Source of the DNA: Thalassia testudinum
Taxonomy: Eukaryota > Streptophyta > Magnoliopsida > Alismatales > Hydrocharitaceae
Direction: 5' to 3'
Assembly: GCA_037157565.1 (NCBI GenBank)
Contig: JAZHRO010000055.1
Coordinates: 41,881,001 to 41,945,000, forward strand
Length of the DNA stretch: 64,000 bases
Shown here: positions 47,589 to 58,619 of the stretch, piece by piece
Layout: every line of letters begins with the position of its first letter
Numbering within the stretch: position 1 is the first letter of the stretch
Notes under the pieces: generated by a model
Database searches by the model: none
What the model saw: only the letters and a program-made list of their open reading frames with translations
Told to the model about the DNA's origin: nothing
Translations under genes and position numbers: made by a program

Positions 47589-49020
47589 CATTATTCTTAA
47601 TGCCCACGACATGCCCATGACATACCCACGAAATGATCTTTTTCTGAAATGGGGCAGCATCGACACATGTAATGTCAAAATGCAGGAGTGTCAATAATAT
47701 TTTCTAACTATGGATAATATGTTGATAAATTCAGATAAATGGGTAGTATTAGGTACAATTCTTAAATCGTTACCATATTTTAAGAAAAATGTGTCTCAAT
47801 AATCAGTTTCTACCAAATACTATTTTTATAAGTGATTTAAATTTTGACAATATGTCGTCAGCATGTTGTCGAAATAGCTATTTTTTGAGTTTGAGTTAGT
47901 CCATATCAACATCAATATAATGTCGAAACACAAGAATTTCGATGAAATGTCGTCGAAATGTCAACAAGTGACGAAATGTAATCGACATTTCGACTTACTG
48001 GTATATCTTCTCACTCTCAGTTCTCCCATTCTTCTTTACTACTAATACTGTTGCTCACGCTGTTATTGCTACTTTATTCATATTAAAATCAAATTTCCGT
48101 TGTTGTTGCTCCCTCTAGTCTAATTACTCCTTTCCTCTGACTCTCTTAAGGTTTGATTCTACAAATATCCATAATTATTAAGTAGATCTGCCTACTAGAT
48201 TCTAGATCTACCATTATTATGAACATATAGGTCTAATCATAATTTAAAATTGAGGAAACATTTGTTTAATTCCTAAAAATAAAATTCTAAGTTTAAGTTA
48301 ACATTAAAGAATAAAGAAATTACATCTATCCATAAAAGAATAAAACCTAGAAATTGCAAATACTAAGGACTTATTTACTTTATGAATTAATCATCATTTA
48401 CTTTAAGGATAACATCTAACCTAAAAATCTATGGTCACATGTTTGAAGGAAACAACCTATATTTTTCATACATAAATATGATACAACTAGATCTAAACGT
48501 GACTCATTAGAGGTAACATAAATAAAAATAGCCAACAAAACACACATAGTTATGTTAATTTAGGTCTATTCAAATTGATTAACCTGTCAACATAGTAAAA
48601 TATCTCAAATTAACTAATAAATTAATTTAAGATTAATTAACCAGATACTACAAACTATATATTTGAATCTTTTATCATTGCATGACTTAATTCAATTCAC
48701 ACAGTAATTATTTGATATTTGATTCTTAACTTGAGCATGATATAATATATTATATGTTAAATGTGAATATTAGGATATAACATTATTATTCTTACATAAA
48801 TATATTTAAGCTTGTGACTTCCATGAAATTCTAATCATTTTAATTACTTTTGCCATTTTTTTATCAATATACGTCGGCATACCTTGACGTGCCTCCAAAA
48901 TGAACTATTTTCGGGATATCGAAATCTAATGTCGAAATACGGACATTTCCACAACGTACCTTCGAAATGTACACTTAGAAATTTATCCAAAGAGTGTCAA
49001 AATCGACATTTAAAATCTTA
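47589..49020. mobile_element. non-autonomous hAT-type element R
   Basis: 1,432 bp with 8-bp duplication TTCTTAGG/TTCTCAGG (47581-47588, 49021-49028), 7 of 8. Ends: CATTATTCTTAATGCCCACG on the left and TAAGATTTTAAATGTCGATT (reversed) on the right. Subterminal repeats GAAATGTCG/CGACATTTC lie at 47880-48000 and 48870-49010. No open frame of interest; the centre is AT-rich. The right terminus matches the left terminus of Q, so Q-type transposase probably moved it. Confidence 0.8.
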
Positions 49021-49028
49021 TTCTCAGG

Positions 49029-51820
49029 TACCATAAAATACAAAAAGTGAATAACTAAGGGGTCATGAGTTGGCTTCAACTCCTACTCCCCTCACCCACT
49101 TTTGACTTTTTAAAACCTTTTGCAAAGAGGGTCCTCTTTGATAAAGAAAATTCAACAAGTTTCTAATGAAAAATCTGATCCGATGACTCTTTGCCACTGG
49201 CCACAAGCATGTGCACCACCCAAAGGGCGAGGGAAAAGAAATCAAAGGCAAAAGGGAAGGAATGAGCCTAAGCGAAGCTATGGCATGGGGAGAGGTAGCG
49301 AAGCGATGATAAGGGAAAAAGGCATAGGAGGGATCAAGCTTATTCATTTCCCTTCTGTGGCAATGATGAGGAAAAGAAGGGCGGCTAGAAGGAAGCGAAG
49401 CATATGGATAAGGATTGAATGCAAATTAGGGTTGCTTTTCCCATTGGGTTGCAGGGTATGAAGTGAAGCAAAGTGAAACGAAGTAGAGGAACGTAGGAGT
49501 TAAGCTTTGAATAGAGGACAAGGAAAGAAAAGCTCATCTCCTTCTCATCAGTCTCATAGTGGCAATCACACCAGGTAGGCAATACAATAAGAATAAGCAA
49601 AAGCTTCTGAACCTATCATTTCCTAGCACATTTCTTTAGTTTTCTTTTCAATTAAATGCCAATCTAACTTGGCTTGACCTAAATAATGCAAATCAAACTA
49701 GCTCTATGTTTTTCAATTTTTCCAAGTGATGATTTCATGTCAGCATCATCACTGGTTTGAGTCTTCTAAACTGGCAATTGGACCTCTAAAAACAAAAAAT
49801 TGCACCTAGCCTATTCAACAAGTAGACTGGTTCTTAAAACATTGTTCTTGACAATGACAACAACCCTTCAAATATTTTCAGGTTTTACAATCTTCGCATG
49901 ACTTTGTAACGCTCTAAAAGTGCAAAGATAATTCCAGCGTCCTTCTAAATGGCCTTTATATAAACTCAAGTAAAACATGCTGGATTCCTAGGACCTACCT
50001 GACATAATATTCAGGACAATAGAAGAACTAAAATGTCGAGGATGAAATAGCTTTCAACAAAATATATATAAGAACTAAAATAAGATTAAAAAAATTACCA
50101 TATTTGATTGGCCATTGTTTGAAAAATGTTGAGGATGAAAGTTGCCAACAAATATAATCATCAAAAAAATTAATCAAATTACATGAAATTTTAAAATAGT
50201 TGAGGATATTTGTTCACCTTCTTATTCTCCGACCAATTTACACTGTTTTCCACACAAATCAGTTTTTCAAAACTCACATTTATCCAATGGAACAACAATC
50301 ATGGTGTCAAGTGGCAGTTTCAGCATCACCACAAACTTAAATTGGATTGTTTTCACCAAATCAAGGTCTGAGATGGATTGGAAATACAACCTTTTGGAAG
50401 TGCTTTCTTGTAAATATTGGATGTGGACTCTGATTTTCCTTTTTGAAAGCTAACATGTATTTAAATATGATTTTGAGAAGATCAAGCATCGTTTTCCCAT
50501 GCATATTCCGGAATTAGCATTTTCTTTTCTTTTTATGTAGACTATACTAAGAATCAATCAACAGCTAAAACAATGAACAGTCCCCATTTGAAAGCTCAGC
50601 TTCAGAAGATTTTACTTGCTGGTTTTACTTTTCGGTGTTCCTTATTGTTGCCAAAATTATGGAATTAACTTGTAAGGATTTTAGACAATTTTTTTTCCAC
50701 TGTTGTTGGAGATCATGTCCCAAACATCAGATTTTCCCTACAAGAATAACCATTCACAGAACAGTTGCACATGGGGCCCAAAACTAAAAGTACCAATATG
50801 ATACACCAAACAGTAAGGTAAATGGCATGAATATAGCTTTAGCATTCTTTTACAATAACGAAAGCATCAGACACCAGAATTTTGGAAGCAATTGTTACCA
50901 CCTAAACCCTGTACATCAGATTCCCTTTGACGTGGATTCCATTTGTACGAAAGAGGCATGGCGAGAAAGCCAAGAAATTAACCATTTCACACCAAAATGA
51001 TGATGCTTGGAATCCATTGCATCGTAATGGCACTACATATTCAGTTTCACAGTGCAGTCGACTATCCTTTACACTTCTGTCTGACGTACCTAAGTAAACA
51101 TACTAGATTCCCTGACCTCATTCGAAAGATAGGATCCCCAAACTGACATCGTTTGGCCAATCTATTCTCTTAAAAAGCAACTGTCCAGATTCTAGAATCA
51201 CTGACAAGTGTCTGCCTGTCACACAAGAAAGACCAACTTGATCGATGAACATGATGGTGATGTGAAATCCACGGGGCTCCTCTTACTTCTCAGGGATCAA
51301 AGTAAAGCAATGTAATTCATTATCTTGAACAACGGAAACCTGACACTACCGAGTGGAAGACGATCAACCGAAAAAACAACAACAACAATAATAAATTCTC
51401 CCTTTGAACTATCGGCACAACTGACTACACTCATTCAGACAAGTAATTTCCGTTCGACAAATCAAAGTGCTCAAAGAAGAATTGCTTCCGAAGCTGTTAT
51501 CAATTTCTTTCTAATTCCGGTTCAACCGCAGTTTTTAAGGGGGGAAAACCCTAAAGTGTACGAGGAACAACCAAGCGAGCATCTTGCACCCTGCATAAGC
51601 CTCCTCAAAACCCACTCAACGGAAACCTCACGCGTGCGAAGTTTTATGTTCGATTCAGAGGCGAGTGGTATGAATAGTAGTAAGTCGAATCAAAGAAAGG
51701 GCATTCGTACTACCAACAGTGGAAAGTCGAATCAAAGAAGACGACATCTTTCGTCCACTGTTGAGGATTTGAGGGTGAAAAAGAAAAAGAGAGAGAGAGT
51801 TAGAGGGAAGGAGACGTCAC
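49029..51820. other. 5' part of URM1 intron 1, few repeats, no gene recognised
   Basis: The open frames 49120-49461 and 51325-51837 (+) have no domains; the latter runs antisense to the start of the URM1 intron and ends at exon 1. 50000-51300 is unremarkable AT-rich intron-like sequence. This and the stretch next to exon 2 are the best candidates for the original intron. Confidence 0.5.
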
Positions 51821-51843
51821 CCGAATTCCACGGTTAGATGCAT
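51821..51843 (-). CDS. URM1: URM1 exon 1 (start codon, 23 nt)
   Basis: ATG at 51843-51841 (- strand) encodes MHLTVEF plus two bases (GG), then a GTGACG donor. It joins exon 2 (T-GGT-GGC) in phase to give MHLTVEFGGGLELL, the expected URM1 N-terminus. The pyrimidine-rich DNA just upstream is a typical plant 5' UTR. A 23-nt match is short, but its sequence, phase, strand and donor all agree, and no alternative first exon was seen nearer exon 2. Confidence 0.82.
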
Positions 51844-52040
51844 CGCCCAGCAATTCCGGCGGAGAAGGAGCGACGGTGAGAAGGAGAGTGAGGAAGAGGA
51901 GGCGGTCAGTGGGTAGCGGTGGGGGTACGGAGAGGGGAATGCCTGGAAGATGGAGCAGATTAATCCCACCCGTTAGAATGATTAGGTCTAACGTAGGGGC
52001 TCTTACCAGGCAACAATTGGCATCCACAGTAGATTAACAC
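51844..52040 (-). promoter_or_regulatory. URM1 5' UTR and proximal promoter region
   Basis: On the - strand this is a CT-rich leader (CCTCCTCTTCCTCACTCTCC), directly upstream of the ATG. No TATA box could be assigned with confidence. Confidence 0.5.
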
Positions 52041-53723
52041 CGTCTTCCTGCGCCAGACATTGTTTGTTTCGTGGAATTGGCTCATGTAGCCTTATTTTGT
52101 ATTTCTCGTTGGGCTCTTTAAACTTTTGAGATCAATGTATCCCATCACCGGGCTCTAAATTCCAGAACAGGACCTATCCTTGGGGGAGGGGGGTAGGGGT
52201 ATCCATCCCGCTAGCTCTCGATGCCTTTATCCCGTAGTTAGTAAGGTTCATAGGTCATTGGTTGGGGCCGAGGAGGCTAATGGATCGTAGGGTCTACCAT
52301 GGAAACCTACGTAAGCTCAAAAGCATCCCACAAGATGACTTGGTGAGGTGGACCATTATAGTTCTCATCTTAAGATTACGTACTCTATATTTTTAAGAAT
52401 TAATTTTTCTCCCATTCATTGCAAAGGGACAGAGGTTGGCTACTCGTGAAAAAGGTGAAATATTAGTCTGTTACATCCTAGGTGTAATTTCTAAATGGTA
52501 AGTTGTCACACTTCAAAATCCCTTGATCATTCAAGAGTTGAGTTACTAAGTGTGAAAAGTTAACGGTACTGGTTCTTTTTTATTAGGTTACTTATTCCAT
52601 TAAGCAATTAAAATGAAAATATGACATCTCAAAATTATTAACAAAAGGTTAATTGACATATATTTACATATTGTAAGCATTAAAGTTGAATAAAATGAGG
52701 TGGATCATAGTTCATCAATATTTACAATTGTTTATAATATACAAAAATAATAAGAGATAAAACAAAAACATTTCACCACAAATGCACTTCCAAAAAACAA
52801 AGTAGCCACACTACTAAACTTGTATTATAGATTCATTACGCCTTGTATAGTAGCTTCGTATTCCTCCATTACTTGGAAATCCAATTGACCTGTTGTCATC
52901 ATCTCATTAATTATGTAGTCAATGATGCACGAAGGCAACAATGGTGCCAATAGTCGAAGGTGGATCCTTCTAACTATAATTACTTCCCAAATGTGGACGT
53001 ATCTGATATGTGTCACCTTGAGGCACCTGAGTTGGCGATGATTTCTACGAGTAGCTATTACCAGACTCAACATCTCTTCCTGAAAGTGGGGTCACAATAT
53101 AGGGATGAGCTAATCGGCTCAATAAGGACAATAAAACTACTATTATAACAAGAAATAAGGTAGTATGCTATTTCTTTAGTTGGCTGAGTCTCTAACTATT
53201 CCCAATCTCAACCTTTCAAAAAAAAAAAACCAACCCCAATCTCAGGTTATATTCTCCAAAACCCAATATATCCCAACCAAATTCCCATGGTTTAAGACTA
53301 ACCTTCTTGTTCCATGTCTATTTACCCCACCAATTCCCATTACTTTAGACTTATTATTCATTCTTATTGATTAAAGCTAATACAATAGCATATTTCCATT
53401 TTTATTAACAAGTGTCTTTCTCACTCGTCACTTCGATCATTAAAGTAATAAATTAACCCTGCCTAATAAAGAAGATCAAGTTATACCCTTCCCATTGGTC
53501 CACTAATACAAATAATCCCTCCTTGGCCTTTGGAGAGGTTAAAAGCACTCATGACCTTCAAGAAAGAATGGTCGCTCCGTGTATCAAAACGTTAACAAGT
53601 CAAGCTTAAGGGAACAACCCTCTTCCTAACACTCGAGATTCCTGTGTGGATTATTTGAGTACCTATCCAATTGATCTTTAAATCTTTGGCAATAAGAGGA
53701 GATGGACACATGAAATGTCTAAT
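52041..53723. other. intergenic, no gene recognised
   Basis: AT-rich with a G-rich tract near 52185. The reverse frame 52825-53073 was read and not recognised. An A-run at 53217-53230 could be an old retroposon tail. Confidence 0.4.
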
Positions 53724-55096
53724 TGTTACAACTTAAACCCTTGCTCTAGTAGGGACTCGAGCCGATGTCCTAAAATCTCCCAAGATCTCGATCGTCCAAC
53801 ATATAAATATAAAACAAAATTCACATGCACCACATATTACATCCCATATATTTAACAAATAGAAGAAGAATAAATAAAGTAAAATTGTGGTAGAAAATCA
53901 TCATCCATAACCATCGTAATCCACAAGTACAAAACTAAAGAAAATTAAAAATAAACAACTACAGAAGAAAGGTGCCAAAAGAAAAATCATCTACAACTAC
54001 CAAGTGGTCCTATCAACCAGCTATGGTGCTACACTTAAACCAGCATCGTCAACTCCTACAGCTGCAAAGCCCAGCTGGGACTCACCAACACCTAAGTATA
54101 GAGTCTAATGGGGAAAAAAAGCCTTGGTAACTACTGAGTTGAATAGCAAAAAAGAAAATTAGGGAACTATTGTTCTCAATTATTTTCATTTTCCATGTAT
54201 TAGTTACACATATCTGTGCCTTCCCACTATTTTGGTCATCAAGCACCTAAATCATTTCCCTCCGAAGGCTCAAAGAGATGTCACTACAATATTTCAAATA
54301 TCAAAGTTGATACAATACACCTTCATGGGGGAGAGGGTGGCTTGCATTCGCTCTTCTAGTTAGTTAACTACCTTGGGATCTTAGCCTAAGTAAAGTAGTG
54401 ACTACGACTTGTGTGATATGCATGTGCGGAGCTACATCGCACTGGCACACGGGTAGTTGTCTCCACCATAGGGTACAGAAGTAACAACACCAAGCTTTTC
54501 ACAACAGTGACATGTATCCACTCACACCTAGCTACCCAATTGGCTAAACAGCCAAACAGACAAGTCACAGGGAGGCTAACTCACACCTTCAATCAGTTTC
54601 TACCTCTAAACAGGTATAACCGGTTGTGCCATTGATACCAAGCATCAAACTAAAAGTTTACCATTCTCACAATTTCCACTATCCAGCATTTCAATCATTT
54701 TCTATAATATATGACATAATAAATAATTCCCATTTCCTTTCCTTTAATTCAATCTTATAGTAATTTCTCGATATTCTTGGGTATCATTACATGTTATAGA
54801 CCAATTATTGCACAATCAAGTTTAGCTAATTCTATATGTTAACAAGTAATTGCATCTCTTTAAACATGGTTTCAGTTTTCTTGTCTCATTAATTCCAACA
54901 TTATCCAAGCATCATTCATACGAATCAATTTATCAACTTAATTATCCAAGTACCCAAGTATGCAAGTGGAACTCATATACTCAGGAAGAGAGAATGAGTG
55001 TTCAATGGAATTGGATAACCACTCAAACAGATATTCTAGAAGCAACACTTAATGCCATAAGAAGAGGTAGTCAACTACTCTACCTAGGGTCACTAG
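53724..55096 (+). mobile_element. LTR-like repeat family D, copy 2 (degraded)
   Basis: Begins TGTTACAACTTAAAC and follows copy 1 (61583 on) through several blocks: CCAAGATCTCGATCGTCCAAC, the CATGTGCGGAGCTACATCGC...GGTAGTTG block (54420-54460), GCAAGTGGAACTCATA (54960) and CTCTACCTAGGG (55080). Copy 2 is AT-drifted, as expected from methylation-driven C-to-T change (inference). No coding. Cut off at 55096 by LTR-C. Confidence 0.6.
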
Positions 55097-55499
55097 TGTA
55101 GGTGCAAGTGCACCTTGATCTTTAATTTCCATGGTAACAAAACAAATTGTATTTAATAATTGCATTTGAGTTGTGAGATTTTAGGTAAATGCAATTGGTT
55201 GAAGGTGTTAAAGAAGCTCAAGCTTTTAATCCATGGAGTAATGGAGGAGCTTAATGATGGACCAATGCATCAAGGAGCAATGGAGCTAAAGCATGGAACC
55301 ATGGAGTTTTGGACTTGAAGACAAAAAAGAAAAAATAATAGGATAGCTTTTATTTAATGCATTCAACGTAATCTTTTGTTTTCTTAAATTTCTTGCAAAG
55401 AGCCTTGAAATAGAATTAAGAACCCAGTTGGTCGTTAGGACTCATTAGAAATCAAAGCCAACAATTAGAACACTAAAAACAACACACAATAGGTCAAGG

Positions 55500-55930
55500 G
55501 TACTGATCAATTTTATTAATGATCAATCGACTCTTTAGTAACTAGTCGACCGATGGCATTACCTGCCAACCAGCTATCATATAGGATGTTGACCAACTGC
55601 TGACCAATGGCTTGAATGTTGGCCCAGTAACAACTAAAAGCCTTAGGGCTTACACACATTAATTACCCTATTAATTGGGCTTTATTTTCTCAAGTTCACC
55701 TTTATACTCTGACGACCACCAACTGATTGGTCATTCTGTAGGGCATCGGCTAATACTATAGCAGGCGTCAACCAATTGCCAAAAATCCCAAGTTCAAAAA
55801 CTTTGAACTTGGGAACCTTCTGTAGCGAGCTGACCATCAATCGACCTACTTGTAAAGACCACTTAGGGTCATTTTCACTTGTTGTAGGGCGTTGACTGAA
55901 ATTATCAGCGACTGGGTGCCAACTAGCTTA
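55500..55930. repeat. GTCGACYRRT/TGACCAAYTG motif array in LTR-C
   Basis: In the place where LTR-A and LTR-B carry CAGACGTCTG, LTR-C has repeated words of another type: AGTCGACCGATGG, TTGACCAACTGCTGACCAATGG, CAACTGATTGGTC, GTCAACCAATTGCC and GACCATCAATCGACC. About ten copies, partly palindromic. Confidence 0.6.
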
Positions 55931-56045
55931 TATTGTTTAATAGATTGCTCGATTTTCCAGAAATCTATTGCAACTAATGATAGTATTAAATGTTCCAACA
56001 AGCATACCTTCTACCTAGGCCTATCTACAATGTTCTTAAGTCCTC

Positions 56046-56053
56046 TATAAATA
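56046..56053 (+). promoter_or_regulatory. probable TATA box of LTR-C
   Basis: TATAAATA about 120 bp downstream of the motif array, as in LTR-A. Confidence 0.55.
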
Positions 56054-56680
56054 GGATTCAACACTCTTAAGGCTACACATAAGAGAGATGCATATATAGA
56101 AGAGAATAACATAAGTGTGCAACACTAGTTGAGTGCTACTACTTATTCCACATACAAAGTGAGATCAAGATTGTGTTCTTGTCAAGCTGCTCTCCAAGCT
56201 ACTAACCTCACATTTGAGAGTACCGAAACACAGCACTACCATGTTAATTCGCCTCCACATTAGGGGAGCAATCTACACCTATAGGAGCTTAGTTCTAACC
56301 TTTATTTTGCGCTCTACAGGTCTTTTATATTTTCATTTTGTTTAGGTATTCGCATGATGACTTCTTGTCTCCTCATGAGATAAAATTCTCTTCGTAAAAA
56401 AAAGGGATTTGAGATACACCAACCTCGTATAAAGTAGTATTGTTGTATTGAGGTTGTGTCACCCTCATTTAAGTGGTACAATTAGTGGATTTGATCTACT
56501 CGGTAGATTAAAAAACCCCAAGTCGAGAGACAAGTAATGATTTTTACCCAAGTTGGGTTCCACCTAAAAATACTTGTGTCATTGTGGTGAATCTTTGTGC
56601 AATTGAAATTTATATTTATATTATTCATCATTTTATTTCCCACACCATTCGCCTCCCCTTCATTGGGGGGTCATGATGAC

Positions 56681-58619
56681 TTTGACAAAACAAGTCAGAG
56701 ACTTGTCAAACTCTACACACGCTCTAAGCATCTAACTCCATGCAAGACATGAGAAAAACACAATCAAAACATAATCATAGGATTATTTAAGAGTGAAAAT
56801 GTAATTTACAAGTTTTGATGGGAGTTTGGTGCTTTCCAAATCAAAGTTCGTGTCGATATGATTCCAATGATGTGTGGCTTGTTGAAATAAGAGCACCAAT
56901 GGCCCATGAACAAGCCATAGGAAGGTAGTTGTCACTAAATTTGTTTGAATTGGCCTCTAGATTGCCAGTTGACTCACCCCTAACACCTAATCGGTCATCC
57001 CCATGCATGCCCGTCACGTGTCACTCCTTGGTTCATGCTTGCGTAGCGTTCACACGAACACCTGCCCTGCCGCTGATCAGCCCCACTCACTCTCTTTCCA
57101 CTTACATTCCCATCCACTAACTCGCTCACCCACGTGTTCACGCATACTCCTAACCGTCGACCACCTCTCTCATAGGCCAACTCACATAGCTACCGCACAT
57201 CAAAGCACGCTACTCCTCTATTTCATGCAGGTGGCCCCCTCCTGCTACAATCACTTGCGAGAAAGAGAGAAATTGTTCTCTCTTTCTCAATCTTTGCTCT
57301 CTTTCCTTTCTCTCTTTCTTCGATGTACATGCATAAATAATGATAGAATGACGACACTAGCACCCCCAAGCGGCCTTAAATAGGTCACAGGCACAACCTA
57401 GGTTTTGGAGATCATGGAAAGATGACAAAAATTCCCCTCCCTTGGTTCAAGTACACTTCACCTCTTTTAAGTGTGTTTCGCTCATAACTTTTTCTACACA
57501 ACTTGGATTTTCGTGAAATTGGTCTCGTTGAAAATCTTGTGACAAGATGAATCCAATGGTACCATATATGACACATTTCAGGAAAATTGTACCCAAGGGT
57601 TGACCAAAACCCACATTTCTTCGTTTTAGGGCTACGCTAACTCGCTTCACTCCTAATAAGCATCAACGAGCTCATCTTGACACACTTAGTCTAGATTTTG
57701 GCTTAGATTCAAATTTGAGGTCATAACAAATATAACAACTTTAAAGCGAGTTTCATCCCCAAAACTTAAGGTTATACGCATAGGCAAAATAAGTAAATAG
57801 GAAATCCATAACAACCTTAAAGAAGATGAAAGTAGAGCTTCGAAACTTACCAGTCAATAGCTCCGGATGTTGTTCCATCATATCTGCCTCAAGTTCGCAG
57901 GTTGCTGTTGGATCGGAAATTCTACACAAAAAGGTTTGAGTTTTAAAAAAACCCGTCATTGTAGTGCGATTTGTGAGGTAATCCGTCTACAAATAAATTT
58001 TACCGAAGCTCGAAAAGAATTTCTGGTCGAACATAGGGATGCTACGTCGATTTGAAATACGGGATTATATTTTTTTGTAATTTTTTGTTTAAAGGCGAGA
58101 TAATCACAATGAATCGATACTAACTAAAGAGAGAGAGAGAGAACATAACACTTTTATAATATGGATAATATTTTTACAACTAAAAAGTGGGAAATATTAC
58201 AACTAAAAAGCAGTAAATATACTCTAGAAAGCAGTAAAGAGAAGGGAGATGAGAAATTATCCTCCTCGTCGACTGCTTGGAGGATGAGCTGGAACGGGTG
58301 ATGCCTGAAAGACGAAGAGCGGAGACGGGAGATGGAGAACGAAGCTGGAAGAACTGGGGGTGAGGCAGGATGTCGTCGTTGCAGGATCCACTTCCGAAAT
58401 GGAGGCGAAAAGACTACCACGGGAGATCCACGAATGGGATGAGAAGTGGACAAAATTTTTGTTTTTAACTCTAGAGGAGCATCCCAGGTTTGGGACAAGC
58501 TTCTTTAGAGCTTTGGAGAGGAAGAGAGATGAAGGAAAGGATGAATGAAATGTGGGGGGTGTAGGCCTTTTTTAGGTGTAGAGGTTGGGAGCAAATAGGT
58601 CATTTTAACCTTAAAACAT
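56681..58619. other. repeat-derived intergenic DNA, no gene recognised
   Basis: 56900-57380 is C-rich low-complexity; 57430-57650 is similar to 4330-4480 and is probably LTR or leader sequence of an old element. 58130-58142 is a short (GA)n run. Open frames 57003-57383 and 58154-58498 have no recognisable domain. Confidence 0.4.

Larger units (their letters stand above)
25220..51820 (-). other. URM1: URM1 intron 1, about 26.6 kb, filled with nested transposons
   Basis: This lies between the exon 1 donor (GTGACG on the - strand, at 51820) and the exon 2 acceptor (AATCAG, ending at 25220). About 23 kb of it is made of insertions described separately: LINE2, copia X, copia H, Z, P, Y, S, Q and R. 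No other exon-like sequence matching URM1 was seen in it. Neighbouring introns 2 and 3 are about 100 bp, so the expansion is specific to intron 1. Confidence 0.82.
55097..56680 (+). mobile_element. solo LTR, copy C of palindrome-array LTR family
   Basis: Begins TGTAGGTGCAAGTGCACC, matching LTR-B (TGTTGGTGCAAGGGCACC), and keeps its order: AAAGAGCC block, motif array (55500-55930), TATA (56046-56053), the GATTTTTACCCAAGTTGG leader block and a C-rich end near 56660. ACTAG precedes it, but the matching duplication on the right was not found, so the right end is approximate. No internal retroelement region follows. Confidence 0.72.

Noticed and set aside
51325..51837. 170-codon + strand frame
   Set aside because: Antisense to the start of URM1 intron 1 and overlapping exon 1; no domain, no support for a gene.
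55092..56685. Perfect target duplication for LTR-C
   Set aside because: ACTAG on the left has no convincing partner at the right end, so I do not claim one.
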